Shown one piece after another: positions 28,152-36,447 of a DNA stretch of 64,000 nt (positions are counted from its first letter, which is position 1; each line of letters opens with the position of its first letter). Under the pieces are notes generated by a model. It was not told where the DNA came from. It ran no database searches and worked only from the letters and a program-made list of their open reading frames with translations. The translations under genes and the position numbers were made by a program. The DNA comes from JAITVM01 sp031551135 (GTDB taxonomy: Bacteria > Bacillota > Clostridia > Lachnospirales > JAITVM01), in assembly GCA_031551135.1 (NCBI GenBank), contig JAVBOA010000009.1, positions 1-64,000 of the forward strand. The letters are read 5' to 3'.

Positions 28152-28810
28152 TTAAAGATACCACAATCGGCAAATATTTTTTCTATGATTTCCCATATAT
28201 TAAGTGAGGGATTTTCTTTGAAATAAGAGTATCCCATGTAATTATGTAAAGTAAGGCCTTTCTCGATATTAGATTTCTTAATTTCTTTTGAGCGTTCTAT
28301 TGCTTTTTTTACATCGTCTAGGTCTAATTTACTCAATATCTTTTTAAAATTGTATTCATGTTTATATTCATCAAGGTTAGAAAATTTTTCGGAAAAAGCT
28401 TTGTTTATAGGTTTAAGATACTGTTTTCTATGATTAAGCTGGCTGAAAAAATTCAGTTTGTGCAAGATTATCCATAGCTCAAATGTAAAACTACTATATC
28501 CCATATCATATATAATTTGTTTACCTAAATTTTGAGCTTTTTTCATTGAAGCCAAGGTGTTTTCAAGCTGCTCTTCGTGAACTTTTTCGTTACTTTCAAA
28601 GTCAAATATATGTGTTATAGTAGTCTTGTTTGTTGCGACCAACGATTTAACTCTTTTTATCGGATTTTTTTGAATTTTACAGTCGAAGGAAACTTTATAG
28701 AGTGATTCAGGAACGTCATTTATTTTTTTTTCAAGCCATTTGAAATACCAATACTCAGTTTCACCTTCAACTGTAAAATAATATTTATTTGTCTGTTTTA
28801 GTTTAGCCAT
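28148..28810 (-). CDS. RloB-like TOPRIM-type protein
   Basis: About 220 aa with the RloB signature: VEGETEYWYFKWLE near the N-terminus (Glu of a TOPRIM-like site), then ITHIFDFES in the position of the metal-binding acidic pair, and LWIILHKLNF. RloB proteins are encoded next to RloA ATPases, and the pair corresponds to AbiL-type abortive-infection systems. The ATG at 28810 is chosen; AAGGTG lies upstream and a TTG one codon earlier is possible. It follows rloA by 16 bases, so the two form one transcription unit. The nuclease role is inferred from the fold. Confidence 0.75.
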   Translation of the reverse strand: MAKLKQTNKYYFTVEGETEYWYFKWLEKKINDVPESLYKVSFDCKIQKNPIKRVKSLVATNKTTITHIFDFESNEKVHEEQLENTLASMKKAQNLGKQIIYDMGYSSFTFELWIILHKLNFFSQLNHRKQYLKPINKAFSEKFSNLDEYKHEYNFKKILSKLDLDDVKKAIERSKEIKKSNIEKGLTLHNYMGYSYFKENPSLNIWEIIEKIFADCGIFK

Positions 28811-28826
28811 CAATCTACACCTTCAC

Positions 28827-30137
28827 TTACATTTTTTTATTTTCGATGTAATCTTCAAAGAGAGGCGTAAAGTCTATGTCTTTTATAGCGCCATATCTAT
28901 TTATAAAATATTTATCCATGTAATCTTCATTTTTACGAACTCCATTTTCACCAGTGGTTCCAAAATCAGATAGTGAATAATGTGTACTAAAATGAGTTTC
29001 ATCATCACGTTCGACAAATTTAATTTCATCTCTTCTAAACAAATTCGAATTCAGAAATGAAGTATTATGTGTGTTAAATATAAGCTGAGCATTATTTTTG
29101 TTAATGTCGTCATTATGAAAAACGTTAATTATACTCATGATAGCCATTGGATGAATCGACGCATCAAGTTCGTCAATTATAAGAGTTTTACCATATAATA
29201 TCGAGTCTAATATTATTGGGAAAATATTAATAAAGCGTATAGTGCCATAAGATTCGAAAAAATCTGACGATACTACATTTTTTTTACCAAAAATAGAGCA
29301 TAATCTAGATTCTTTTTCGTCATCAGAAGCAATGTATCCTAAATCGTTTGATCTTACTCCGAACAATTTTGCAGCGGAATTAATTAAGTCATCAATATAA
29401 ATAGTATGTCTTTTATATTCAGGCAAAATTCTAGAAAGTGTAATTGAGTCAGCTCTGAATATTACAGTAAATTTATTTTCTATCCAGTTTAGAATCGAAT
29501 CAACCAATTTTGAACTGAACATAGACTTGAAAGCAGTTGTAAGAAATAGTTCAATATCATTTAAATTATTTTCTGCAAGCGACTTTGCGCTGTTGGCGTT
29601 ATCTTCGTATCCTTTATTCCAGTAATTTTTAATTGATTTTAAATTTCCAAATTCAAGCGTTTCACCACGATTATAGATTAAGTTTTTATTAATGGACAAT
29701 TTTTCATTTATAATTTTTCTTTCATAGTTATTTTCAAGAAATTTGCCAATATCTATTGAAATCTCATATTCGACGAATAGTTCATCCTTGATAAAGCTCA
29801 TTGAAAAGAACAATGGTTCAGGCGAATCGTCATGAATATTTGGTATTAGTTCCAAAATATCAGATGCGATATTAGGATGTAAATTATTCGTAGAATTACG
29901 AATGTTTCCACGTAGCAAAATAGATTTAAATGTGTCCATCGCACCGATTATATTAGACTTTCCTGATGCATTTGCTCCATAAATAACCGCAGTTGGTAAT
30001 GCTTTGTACTTTTTTGTTCCAATCTTTTTTTCAAGTATACTGTAATCTTGACCTTTTTGCTTTGGAGCAGGTATCATAGAGAAAACTAACTCTTGCTTAA
30101 ATGATTTATAATTTTTTGTCCTAAATTCAAGTAACAC
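28827..30137 (-). CDS. RloA-like AAA ATPase (OLD/AAA_15 type)
   Basis: About 436 aa. Walker A is YGANASGKSN, Walker B is LIIDELDASIHP, and a switch His is in FNTHNTSFLN, so the ATPase is intact. The family is ABC-type AAA_15/21 ATPase found with RloB, in defence pairs where the ATPase senses infection and gates the TOPRIM partner. The start is GTG at 30137 because GGAGGTG lies six to eight bases upstream; longer versions have no ribosome site. It lies in a late operon of structural genes, between endolysin and tape measure, flanked by 56-bp repeats, so it reads as cargo. Confidence 0.8.
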   Translation of the reverse strand: MLLEFRTKNYKSFKQELVFSMIPAPKQKGQDYSILEKKIGTKKYKALPTAVIYGANASGKSNIIGAMDTFKSILLRGNIRNSTNNLHPNIASDILELIPNIHDDSPEPLFFSMSFIKDELFVEYEISIDIGKFLENNYERKIINEKLSINKNLIYNRGETLEFGNLKSIKNYWNKGYEDNANSAKSLAENNLNDIELFLTTAFKSMFSSKLVDSILNWIENKFTVIFRADSITLSRILPEYKRHTIYIDDLINSAAKLFGVRSNDLGYIASDDEKESRLCSIFGKKNVVSSDFFESYGTIRFINIFPIILDSILYGKTLIIDELDASIHPMAIMSIINVFHNDDINKNNAQLIFNTHNTSFLNSNLFRRDEIKFVERDDETHFSTHYSLSDFGTTGENGVRKNEDYMDKYFINRYGAIKDIDFTPLFEDYIENKKM

Positions 30138-30223
30138 AATACACCTCCATTCTGCAAAAATATTGCAAAATAATGATTTAATTATATATATATTATATAG
30201 CAATAGTCAACCAATTTATACAT

Positions 30224-30279
30224 TTACAAATAAAAAAAGCGAGGAAATCCTCGCTTAGAGTTTGGAAATAGGGATTTAT
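30224..30279 (-). repeat. 56-bp direct repeat copy 1, with terminator hairpin, after endolysin
   Basis: The copy of 28096-28151 on the upstream side of the rloAB pair. Its GCGAGG...CCTCGC stem is followed on the minus strand by a T-rich run. It lies between the endolysin stop and the rloA start and would stop leftward transcripts ahead of the cassette. The two copies point the same way. Confidence 0.85.
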
Positions 30280-30306
30280 GTATTAATAGTCAGGTCTCAT
30301 TATCCA

Positions 30307-31488
30307 CTATAATTTTTTACTTATATTAATCAGTAAATCTTTCAAATATGGGACTTTATTAGAAGTAATCACATTTTTCCAATATTCTGGCGAAAACATT
30401 ACGCCAGCCTCCACAAAACTATTTAATAAAACGTCAAGCTCATTTTCATTAATTTCTGACTTAGGATTCGTATTAATCAATTCATTCATCATTTTTACAA
30501 TATCACTCCCATACGAATTTGAAGATGCCCACTTACTGCCCATAGATTCAACTGTTTTTGCAGCTCCATATAAATACGGAAAATGTCTCGGGTCAGGAGA
30601 ATTCTTTTTAGGATATCCGAGAACTCCGGCATATAAAGCAATGTGATCGATATGGGCAGTAATACCTTCTTCCCAATTCAAAAATTTCATATGTGCATTT
30701 GGATCAAAGTCACTGCCACCTTGCGAATTTTTTAAACCACAAGGATTGCAATATGATTCGTCGAGAACTCCACCAAATTTTCCAAAACCGGTTTCTTTAG
30801 CGGATTGACAATAAGCGAAAATTGGGTCGATTCCAACAGAAGAGGATATTTTATAAAATTTATCCGCAAGCTCAATAAAAAAAGGCTTTGCGCCTTTATT
30901 TTTTGCCCATTCCTTCATTTGATTAATATTTGCTCTCGGCTTGGATTGAATTGGAGTTTCCCGGTTTTTAGTATATTGAATTTTCTTCTTTTGATATTTT
31001 TTTACTAATTCAATAAAACCGCTCCAATCGATTCCCCAATTTCCGGCCCGGATTTCTTTTGGGCAGTCTTTGCCGCTCCATTTATTATGCTGTACCACCC
31101 TGTCCAATGGAAGTGAGTATTTTGCCAATAAATCAGCTGTCAGTTGTGCCGCATTATCACAGGCTTTGACGAAATTAGTTTTATCACTATCGCATATTTC
31201 TATGCCGATACTTGCGCTATTTCCTTTTCCGTTACCATCTCCGGCGTGCCAGCAGGCGGAATTATCTTCGAAACTTTGCCATATTTCTAATGCATCTACA
31301 GTATAATGCCAGGATGTTTGTCCGCCGCCTGAACCGGTATACAAATAATTAGCGTGGGCAGATGCGGTGGCATCCAGAACTGGATTTCCGGTTGTATGTA
31401 TTGTAATATATTCAATATTGGACATTTTTTTATTTGGATTATTTTTTAGATTAGAAGGGCATATCTTTTTTTTCAATGAATAGCTCAT
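30307..31488 (-). CDS. Two-domain endolysin (amidase plus glucosaminidase)
   Basis: A 393-aa protein. Residues 20-165 are an N-acetylmuramoyl-L-alanine amidase (Amidase_2) domain with zinc-site candidates His31, His134 and Cys142 (ITIHTTGNP; VVQHNKWSGKDCP). Residues 185-340 are a glucosaminidase-like domain (FAYCQSAKETGFGKFGG, with the probable catalytic Glu). A short C-terminal helical module may bind the wall. No signal peptide is present, so release would need a holin. AGGATGA precedes the ATG. It follows the recombinase gene by 11 bases. Confidence 0.88.
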   Translation of the reverse strand: MSYSLKKKICPSNLKNNPNKKMSNIEYITIHTTGNPVLDATASAHANYLYTGSGGGQTSWHYTVDALEIWQSFEDNSACWHAGDGNGKGNSASIGIEICDSDKTNFVKACDNAAQLTADLLAKYSLPLDRVVQHNKWSGKDCPKEIRAGNWGIDWSGFIELVKKYQKKKIQYTKNRETPIQSKPRANINQMKEWAKNKGAKPFFIELADKFYKISSSVGIDPIFAYCQSAKETGFGKFGGVLDESYCNPCGLKNSQGGSDFDPNAHMKFLNWEEGITAHIDHIALYAGVLGYPKKNSPDPRHFPYLYGAAKTVESMGSKWASSNSYGSDIVKMMNELINTNPKSEINENELDVLLNSFVEAGVMFSPEYWKNVITSNKVPYLKDLLINISKKL

Positions 31489-31499
31489 CTGAAATCATC

Positions 31500-32486
31500 C
31501 TATATCTGATATTTTTTCTTTATGGCTTCTTTGTAATATTTCTCATAATTTTCACTATCATCAGTTTTTCTGAAATACAAAAGTTTGGATAATGTTTCGA
31601 TATCCATTCCGGCCTCACGCTTTAATTTGCAAGCACTATGTCTTAAATCATCTGAGACTAAATTCGGTGAATTAATTATTTTACCGATATAATTTGTCCA
31701 ATTATTTTCCATAGAATATAATGCAGAGCCGCCGAATTTTGTAAAGAATAAATACTCAGTAGAAATGCGCTTTTTCTTTCTTTCGTTTATTAGCTCTAAA
31801 ATCAGGATTTCGCAAATTTTATTATACGGAATGTCTAATACATAGCCATCTTTGTTGGATATATTTCTGATTATTCCGTTATCAAAATCAATCTGACTCA
31901 TTTTTATATTTGCTAAAACATTCGGTCTCGCCATAGAGAATATACTAAGTTCAAAAAATAATTTGATATTCAAATTGGCTTTATCTTTCTCCATATAATA
32001 ACGAATTTTTTCAATTTGTTCTCTTATCAAAAAAACTCTATTGGAAATATAAAGCCCTTCTTTACGAGTTATATTCCCAATAATACCGGTGGGATTTTCT
32101 ATTACTTGTTTATTTTTCAATAAAAACTGATAAAATGATGAAATGCAATTCAAGCGTCTTCTGATTCTATATGGTGCATTTTTAAATTCGTATACACAAA
32201 AAGCAATAAAATCTTCCAATATTTCGATAGTCTCTTCATCCGTAAAATCTAAAAGGAATTTATTGTGATAATTTTGCAAAATAAATGCAAATAAATGCAA
32301 TAACTCATTTTTGTAGTTACCTCTAGAAGAATATTTTAATCTTCTTTTTCTTCCTTTTCGAACGACTCTCCATTTTTCCAAAAAGCAGGATATCAAGTCC
32401 ACGTTTTGAGGATTAATTTGAGCCACTAATTCTTCAGATAAATAAGAATTTTTCTCTTTAATTTCAAACTTATCCATAGTTACCAT
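31500..32486 (-). CDS. Divergent tyrosine recombinase in late operon
   Basis: A 328-aa protein with the phage-integrase fold: SAM-like core-binding domain (about 30-135) and catalytic domain. Box I Arg is Arg187 (SMARPNVLANI), the beta-hairpin Lys is probably Lys212, box II Arg is Arg282 (DDLRHSACK), and Tyr314 to Tyr318 (ENYEKYY) could be the nucleophile. The two conserved His positions look replaced (Asp in SDDLR; Phe or Arg in LLYFRKT). It lies inside the tail/lysis block instead of at a prophage end, so it may not be the integrase; DNA inversion, resolution of multimers or a decayed recombinase are alternatives. Confidence 0.7.
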   Translation of the reverse strand: MVTMDKFEIKEKNSYLSEELVAQINPQNVDLISCFLEKWRVVRKGRKRRLKYSSRGNYKNELLHLFAFILQNYHNKFLLDFTDEETIEILEDFIAFCVYEFKNAPYRIRRRLNCISSFYQFLLKNKQVIENPTGIIGNITRKEGLYISNRVFLIREQIEKIRYYMEKDKANLNIKLFFELSIFSMARPNVLANIKMSQIDFDNGIIRNISNKDGYVLDIPYNKICEILILELINERKKKRISTEYLFFTKFGGSALYSMENNWTNYIGKIINSPNLVSDDLRHSACKLKREAGMDIETLSKLLYFRKTDDSENYEKYYKEAIKKKYQI

Positions 32487-32490
32487 TTGC

Positions 32491-32946
32491 CTATATCACA
32501 TCCAAACCTTGATTTTTTAAGGATTTTTTCAAGACCTTGACATGCTTTTTATTTTGATTTAGTTTTATAATTGTATTTTTTGTAAAAGGGCGTTCCGGCA
32601 TAGGATATAAACCGGTATTTCCGTACTCGACAAGTTTGTCCAATTCATAATCAAAAGCTCTATCGTAAAAAGAACCCTCAGCTTTCCTAATAGGATTAAC
32701 CGGCGTTTCATTCGTGATTTTTAATATTCCATCGAAAACCTCGTGATGCATATTATTTACATCAGATAAACCGCCATTGTTTTTACGGCGTTCATAGAAA
32801 GAGGGCGTATACACGTCATAAACTGTATTTTTTATTTCCTTTGATTCCTCGACTTTAATGGCTTTTGCTACATCACTGTTTAGTGAGTTTGAGACTTTCT
32901 TGCAAATGGCTTCTTCTAAATCTTTGAAATTCGAATATACAGGCAT
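32491..32946 (-). CDS. Phage neck/tail completion protein candidate
   Basis: A 151-aa protein. The segment VYDVYTPSFYERRKNNGGLS is a pattern seen in small head-tail or tail-completion proteins of clostridial phages, followed by a PERPFTKNTI element. An AGGATGATA site precedes the ATG. It is packed between the 167-aa gene and the recombinase with gaps of ten bases or fewer. A virion role is inferred from pattern and place. Confidence 0.5.
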   Translation of the reverse strand: MPVYSNFKDLEEAICKKVSNSLNSDVAKAIKVEESKEIKNTVYDVYTPSFYERRKNNGGLSDVNNMHHEVFDGILKITNETPVNPIRKAEGSFYDRAFDYELDKLVEYGNTGLYPMPERPFTKNTIIKLNQNKKHVKVLKKSLKNQGLDVI

Positions 32947-32955
32947 ATTATCATC

Positions 32956-33459
32956 CTATTTATTTTTATCATTAAGAGCAGTGAGAATTTCTTTTAAATT
33001 TTTTTCTGAATTGGCTAAATCGGTTTTCAAAAAATCTGTAATTAACGCTGATAAAAGATTTGAGAAACAGTTTGAGCCCAATTTCTGCTCTTTATCAAAT
33101 TCCAATCTTTTTGTGATTGCGGATACTAAATCCATATATTGCTGTGACTGACCTATAACAGAAAGAACTTTTTCGTCGAGATTCAAGGAAACAATAAGGT
33201 CGTAAGCCTCAGACGGAGATTCTGGTAATTCTATATTTGTATAATATTCTACCAACGCCACTTTGAATCGAGTTAGTCCGATTGCCGGAGTATAGGATTC
33301 GTTTATAAAACAAAAGTCCTCAAACTCAGAAGTAAATTTAATAAACTCGTCCAGAGTCAGCCATTTTTTTATTTTTATAACTGTATTCTTTGTGTCAAGG
33401 CTAAGATCGACTTCTCTTTTAATTGCAGAGAATTCAGATAAATTAACTTTTTTGTCCAA
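32956..33459 (-). CDS. Hypothetical late phage protein, possible tail-assembly chaperone
   Basis: A 167-aa, acidic, helical protein starting at TTG 33459 after AGGGGCTGA; it overlaps the RusA-like gene by 17 bases. It contains KWLTLDEFIKFTSEFEDFCF and a charged C-terminus. Size, acidity and a place upstream of the tape measure fit a tail-assembly chaperone, but the recombinase, endolysin and rloAB genes intervene, and no frameshift product was found. Function remains open. Confidence 0.45.
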   Translation of the reverse strand: MDKKVNLSEFSAIKREVDLSLDTKNTVIKIKKWLTLDEFIKFTSEFEDFCFINESYTPAIGLTRFKVALVEYYTNIELPESPSEAYDLIVSLNLDEKVLSVIGQSQQYMDLVSAITKRLEFDKEQKLGSNCFSNLLSALITDFLKTDLANSEKNLKEILTALNDKNK

Positions 33460-33916
33460 ATGAATCAGCCCCTTCTGAATATTTAATATTTTTGATTAAT
33501 ATTTCTGTTCGAGGATGGTCTTTGTCATAATCACATCTAAGGGTTAAAGATTTCAAATGTTTGCTGTCGTCGTCAACTATGAAGCCGCTATCAACTAACC
33601 CGTCAAGAATAAATTTGGGTACTGTATTATCTACGTCATGACGGATTTTGGTTTTGAAATAAGTAATAAATTCCATATCGCACTCTTCAATATTTAAGTT
33701 TTGATATTTGTTATATTTCACAAACCATAGAATAAAATCTTTGTATTTTTGTTTTAGAGCGTTCATCATCGGACGTTTCATAATCATCCAATTATTAACG
33801 CTTGGATGGTATGGATTTTCAATGGGTCTTTTTCTGGCTCTTGGATGTTTTCGGAAATACTGCCGTTCATATTTTTTTAAAATATCATTGTCTATAACAA
33901 GTTTCAGCTCACTCAA
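33443..33916 (-). CDS. RusA-like Holliday-junction/crossover resolvase
   Basis: A 157-aa protein. RHDVDNTVPKFILDGLVDSG followed by FIVDDDSKHL matches the RusA signature (Asp-x-Asp-Asn helix and a later Asp pair), which binds Mg and cuts four-way junctions. The TTG start follows AAAGGTTGAT. Such resolvases usually sit with replication genes; here it is among late genes, and could trim branched DNA before packaging. A strong terminator (33938-33966) lies just upstream. Confidence 0.65.
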   Translation of the reverse strand: MSELKLVIDNDILKKYERQYFRKHPRARKRPIENPYHPSVNNWMIMKRPMMNALKQKYKDFILWFVKYNKYQNLNIEECDMEFITYFKTKIRHDVDNTVPKFILDGLVDSGFIVDDDSKHLKSLTLRCDYDKDHPRTEILIKNIKYSEGADSFGQKS

Positions 33917-33937
33917 AATATCAACCTTTCAAAAAAA

Positions 33938-33966
33938 AGCAGAGCGCCAAAATTGACAGCTCTGCT
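33938..33966 (-). terminator. Rho-independent terminator upstream of RusA-like gene
   Basis: AGCAGAGC (33938-33945) pairs with GCTCTGCT (33959-33966), and the minus strand continues with eight T residues. It would end leftward transcripts coming from the head/tail genes before the RusA-like gene, so the genes beyond may need their own promoter or antitermination. Confidence 0.75.
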
Positions 33967-34132
33967 AAATCCCAATATAATTTTTACATATTTTATCTGC
34001 ATTATCGTGCATAACCCTTTGATTTAAAAGATTGCATTGTTTTGTTGCGATACAGATTGTTTTATTATTGTTATATCTACAAATCAATTTTTCATTTTCC
34101 CGCTCAGCGTATTTACATTGATTCAAAACCAT
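33965..34132 (-). CDS. Small cysteine-containing phage protein
   Basis: A 55-aa frame, unlisted in ordinary length cut-offs, begins MVLNQCKYAERENEKLICRY and has five Cys residues spaced like a small zinc-binding protein. Its ATG overlaps the end of the upstream membrane-protein gene by 20 bases, and its stop lies in the terminator stem. The ribosome site is weak (GACGGTG). It fills an otherwise empty gap; treat as probable. Confidence 0.45.
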   Translation of the reverse strand: MVLNQCKYAERENEKLICRYNNNKTICIATKQCNLLNQRVMHDNADKICKNYIGI

Positions 34133-34451
34133 CACCGTCATTATTTTTTAGGGAGCCCCTTCGTTTACTGCTGTTTTTAGATGATTCAGAATATTCAAAA
34201 GGCAAACCGGATTCGGAAATACCGTATTTATTTCTGCTTGATTTCTCTAACAATGATTTTGTATAATATCCGATAATAGCCGCTCCAAGAGAGCCGATAA
34301 TCGTAATGGTTACAGATTCGTTTGTTTGCATTTTATCTAAAAAAGCGAGAAAATAATTTTGCTGAACCCATACGATACAAGCAAAAGCGTATATTGCTAA
34401 AATTATTTTAGCAAATTCTAATTTTTTTTTATTTTTTTTCGATTTAATCAT
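34113..34451 (-). CDS. Two-TM phage membrane protein, possible holin
   Basis: A 112-aa protein with two membrane segments (about residues 13-30 and 46-63) and a charged, Ser-rich C-terminal tail of 45 residues. A short two-span protein next to another membrane-anchored gene and upstream of the endolysin fits a holin. The tail is longer than usual. The ribosome site is weak (AGAATCGAG). Confidence 0.5.
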   Translation of the reverse strand: MIKSKKNKKKLEFAKIILAIYAFACIVWVQQNYFLAFLDKMQTNESVTITIIGSLGAAIIGYYTKSLLEKSSRNKYGISESGLPFEYSESSKNSSKRRGSLKNNDGDGFESM

Positions 34452-34504
34452 CTCGATTCTAAAATAAGGTAAATCAAAAGCCTCATATTAAAAACATTGG
34501 CTTT

Positions 34505-34798
34505 CTAATTACGGGAATTATTGAACAACTCTCGCAATTCGCCGACAAGCTGGTCAATCCTTTTTATATCTCTTTTCAAAACTTCTATGTCGGTACGAAC
34601 TCCGGAATATTGTTCACTGTTAGTGCGGCCTTGAACTTTGATTTCTTTTATATCTTCTGCCATATGCTCTAATTTAAGTTCAAGCCTTCCTTGCTGCTCG
34701 CCGGATTTTTTTACAGAAGTCATTCGTCCGATAAAAAAAGTCGCCACAGAAACGGCAACGCCTAAAACGGATAATAGTACTGTGATTTCAATTGTCAT
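34505..34798 (-). CDS. Membrane-anchored coiled-coil protein (XhlA/holin-accessory-like)
   Basis: A 97-aa protein with one N-terminal membrane helix (TVLLSVLGVAVSVATFFIG) followed by a coiled coil (IKEIKVQGR ... IEVLKRDIKRIDQLVGELRE). The layout resembles haemolysin XhlA and similar lysis accessory proteins. GGCGGTGA precedes the ATG. With the two-TM gene downstream it probably forms the membrane arm of the lysis cassette. Confidence 0.5.
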   Translation of the reverse strand: MTIEITVLLSVLGVAVSVATFFIGRMTSVKKSGEQQGRLELKLEHMAEDIKEIKVQGRTNSEQYSGVRTDIEVLKRDIKRIDQLVGELRELFNNSRN

Positions 34799-34814
34799 AT
34801 AAGTTCACCGCCAA

Positions 34815-35288
34815 TCAAGTGATTACAACATAATGTAGCAGAGAATTTTCCAGCGGGTATAAATATTTAATTGAAATATTATTTTTATCTATGTATATAA
34901 TATCCGGATATACTTTGTTGTTATTGGAGTCAAAAACTTCAACATTTATGTATTTATCATTCTTGCCGTGACTTACTATGAAATCTGTCCTGATGCCGTT
35001 GCCGACAATATCAATTATCGTTTTCGATACATTAAGTGATATGTATTCTACGCCATTCCATTTGAATAGATTATTTCCTACTATATAAATAAGATTTACA
35101 GACGGATTCCCCTCAGATTTCATTTCCTCAATTGTATCGCAAAAGACAATATCTGAAAATAATGTTCGATTGTTATCTATATCTAAATAAATTCTGCGAT
35201 TATCAATTGTGAAAATAAGTTGGCCGTTTTCTATTTCTTTATTCTTCAATTCGTGCCTTGAAGTACGCCTAAAAGAAACGAAGCTCAT
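34815..35288 (-). CDS. Phage fibre/baseplate protein with HGKN-type C-terminal module
   Basis: About 157 aa from ATG 35288; an in-frame TTG 18 bases upstream is the alternative. The N-terminal half reads as a short fibre-attachment segment (NGQLIFTIDNRRIYLDIDNN). The C-terminal half (FIVSHGKNDKYINVEVFDSN, then VYPDIIYIDKNN) shares a pattern with the C-terminus of the protein at 14092-14463. It follows the 260-aa fibre-like protein, which also starts with a 'time/axis' style element (LYIVDNQRIYKGDNLL). A structural role is inferred. Confidence 0.5.
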   Translation of the reverse strand: MSFVSFRRTSRHELKNKEIENGQLIFTIDNRRIYLDIDNNRTLFSDIVFCDTIEEMKSEGNPSVNLIYIVGNNLFKWNGVEYISLNVSKTIIDIVGNGIRTDFIVSHGKNDKYINVEVFDSNNNKVYPDIIYIDKNNISIKYLYPLENSLLHYVVIT

Positions 35289-35321
35289 ATTAATCATTCC
35301 AATCAATAAAATGAAAAAGCC

Positions 35322-35341
35322 CCGTAATTCTATGATTACGG
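35322..35341 (-). terminator. Terminator between fibre-like genes
   Basis: CCGTAAT and ATTACGG pair across a six-base loop, extended by GCC/GGC, and the minus strand continues GGGGCTTTTTCATTTT. It follows the fibre-like gene at 35358 directly. Confidence 0.7.
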
Positions 35342-35357
35342 AGGCAATTTTCTATAA

Positions 35358-36140
35358 TTATGAAAGCCAAGTCAACGCTGAGTTGATTCCATCTTGAACA
35401 GCTGCCATAGTAGGGATTTCGGCGGATTTTGTTCCGTCGAAAGTATTATTGACTTTATAAGAACTGTCAATCAGATTTCCTGAGGCATCCCATGTTGCAA
35501 CATTACCGGCAGCAGCGGCTTCGTTTTTTCTCACGAATACAGAGCCGTCAACAAAAAGTCCATCATTTTCAACTGTTACAATATTATTTGACTTGGCAGA
35601 AATCTTTACAGTTCCCGAAATTTTACCGTCTGTAATTGTCATTTGAATTGTAGAAGTATTTTCAGTTGTATAAACATCGATTAAATCGCTCAAATCGATT
35701 TCGGTTTCAGAATTATTTACTAAAGTGAATTTTACTTTATGAGTTTCTGGGTCATAGGTCACATCTTTAATAACGCTTTCAAGCACTAAATCGACTACTG
35801 TTTCAGAATCGTCCAAATATGTAAATGTGAATTTTTGTGTACTTGGATCAAATTCAACATTTGTTACAGGATTAATCGAATTATCGCCGGAAATTACATT
35901 ATAGCTCGATCCGTTCCATACGCATAAAATCGCTTTATCTTCAACATTATCATATTTTACATAAAGTTTGCCTTTAACACCAACAGCGGGAAGATTGGCG
36001 GTCGTATAGAAAACGTCGTTTAAAAGATTATCGCCTTTGTAAATCCTTTGATTATCAACTATATATAAAGTTTCAATATCTTTTGTTACTATAGCGTCAA
36101 AAGCTGATTGTGTATTAGACCAAAAATTTACTTTTCCCAT
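35358..36140 (-). CDS. Fibre-like phage protein
   Basis: About 260 aa from ATG 36140, chosen because AAAGGAG stands nine bases upstream; longer versions lack a site. It is beta-rich with repeated strands such as NVEFDPSTQKFTFTYLDDSE and VTYDPETHKVKFTLVNNSE, an internal duplication of about 35 residues. The end (AEIPTMAAVQDGINSALTWL) resembles trimeric fibre C-termini. The place between tail tube and lysis genes suggests a head or neck fibre. Confidence 0.5.
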   Translation of the reverse strand: MGKVNFWSNTQSAFDAIVTKDIETLYIVDNQRIYKGDNLLNDVFYTTANLPAVGVKGKLYVKYDNVEDKAILCVWNGSSYNVISGDNSINPVTNVEFDPSTQKFTFTYLDDSETVVDLVLESVIKDVTYDPETHKVKFTLVNNSETEIDLSDLIDVYTTENTSTIQMTITDGKISGTVKISAKSNNIVTVENDGLFVDGSVFVRKNEAAAAGNVATWDASGNLIDSSYKVNNTFDGTKSAEIPTMAAVQDGINSALTWLS

Positions 36141-36178
36141 TAAAATTTCTCCTTTAATTAATATTATTTTATGTTGTT

Positions 36179-36433
36179 TTAGCTTTGCCATCTTGGTGCA
36201 GAATCTGAGGTTGAAGTATTATATTCAACCAATCCCGAATTTGATAAGTCGTCAGTTGGAAGCCAGAATTCTTGAGTATTTCCGCCTTCGCCAAATTGGA
36301 CAATAAATTTCATTCCTCTTTCCCGCTGTGAGATTGGCAATAAATATAAATCAGTCAGCGTCGGAAAAATTATTTTATCATCCAAATAACCTTGAATCGA
36401 TGTTCTAATTTTGGCTGGGCTAATAATAGCCAT
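36179..36433 (-). CDS. Small phage structural protein, unknown
   Basis: An 84-aa protein with GGCAGGTGA before its ATG. The segment FPTLTDLYLLPISQRERGMK and the following FWLPTDDLSNSGLVEYNT are typical of small fibre-attachment proteins encoded beside phage fibres. No catalytic feature. It lies just upstream of the 260-aa fibre-like gene. Confidence 0.45.
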   Translation of the reverse strand: MAIISPAKIRTSIQGYLDDKIIFPTLTDLYLLPISQRERGMKFIVQFGEGGNTQEFWLPTDDLSNSGLVEYNTSTSDSAPRWQS

Positions 36434-36447
36434 TCAGTTCACCTGCC

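Noticed and set aside
32956..33459. Programmed frameshift tail-chaperone pair
   Set aside because: The 167-aa gene and its neighbour do not overlap and no slippery site was found at the junction.
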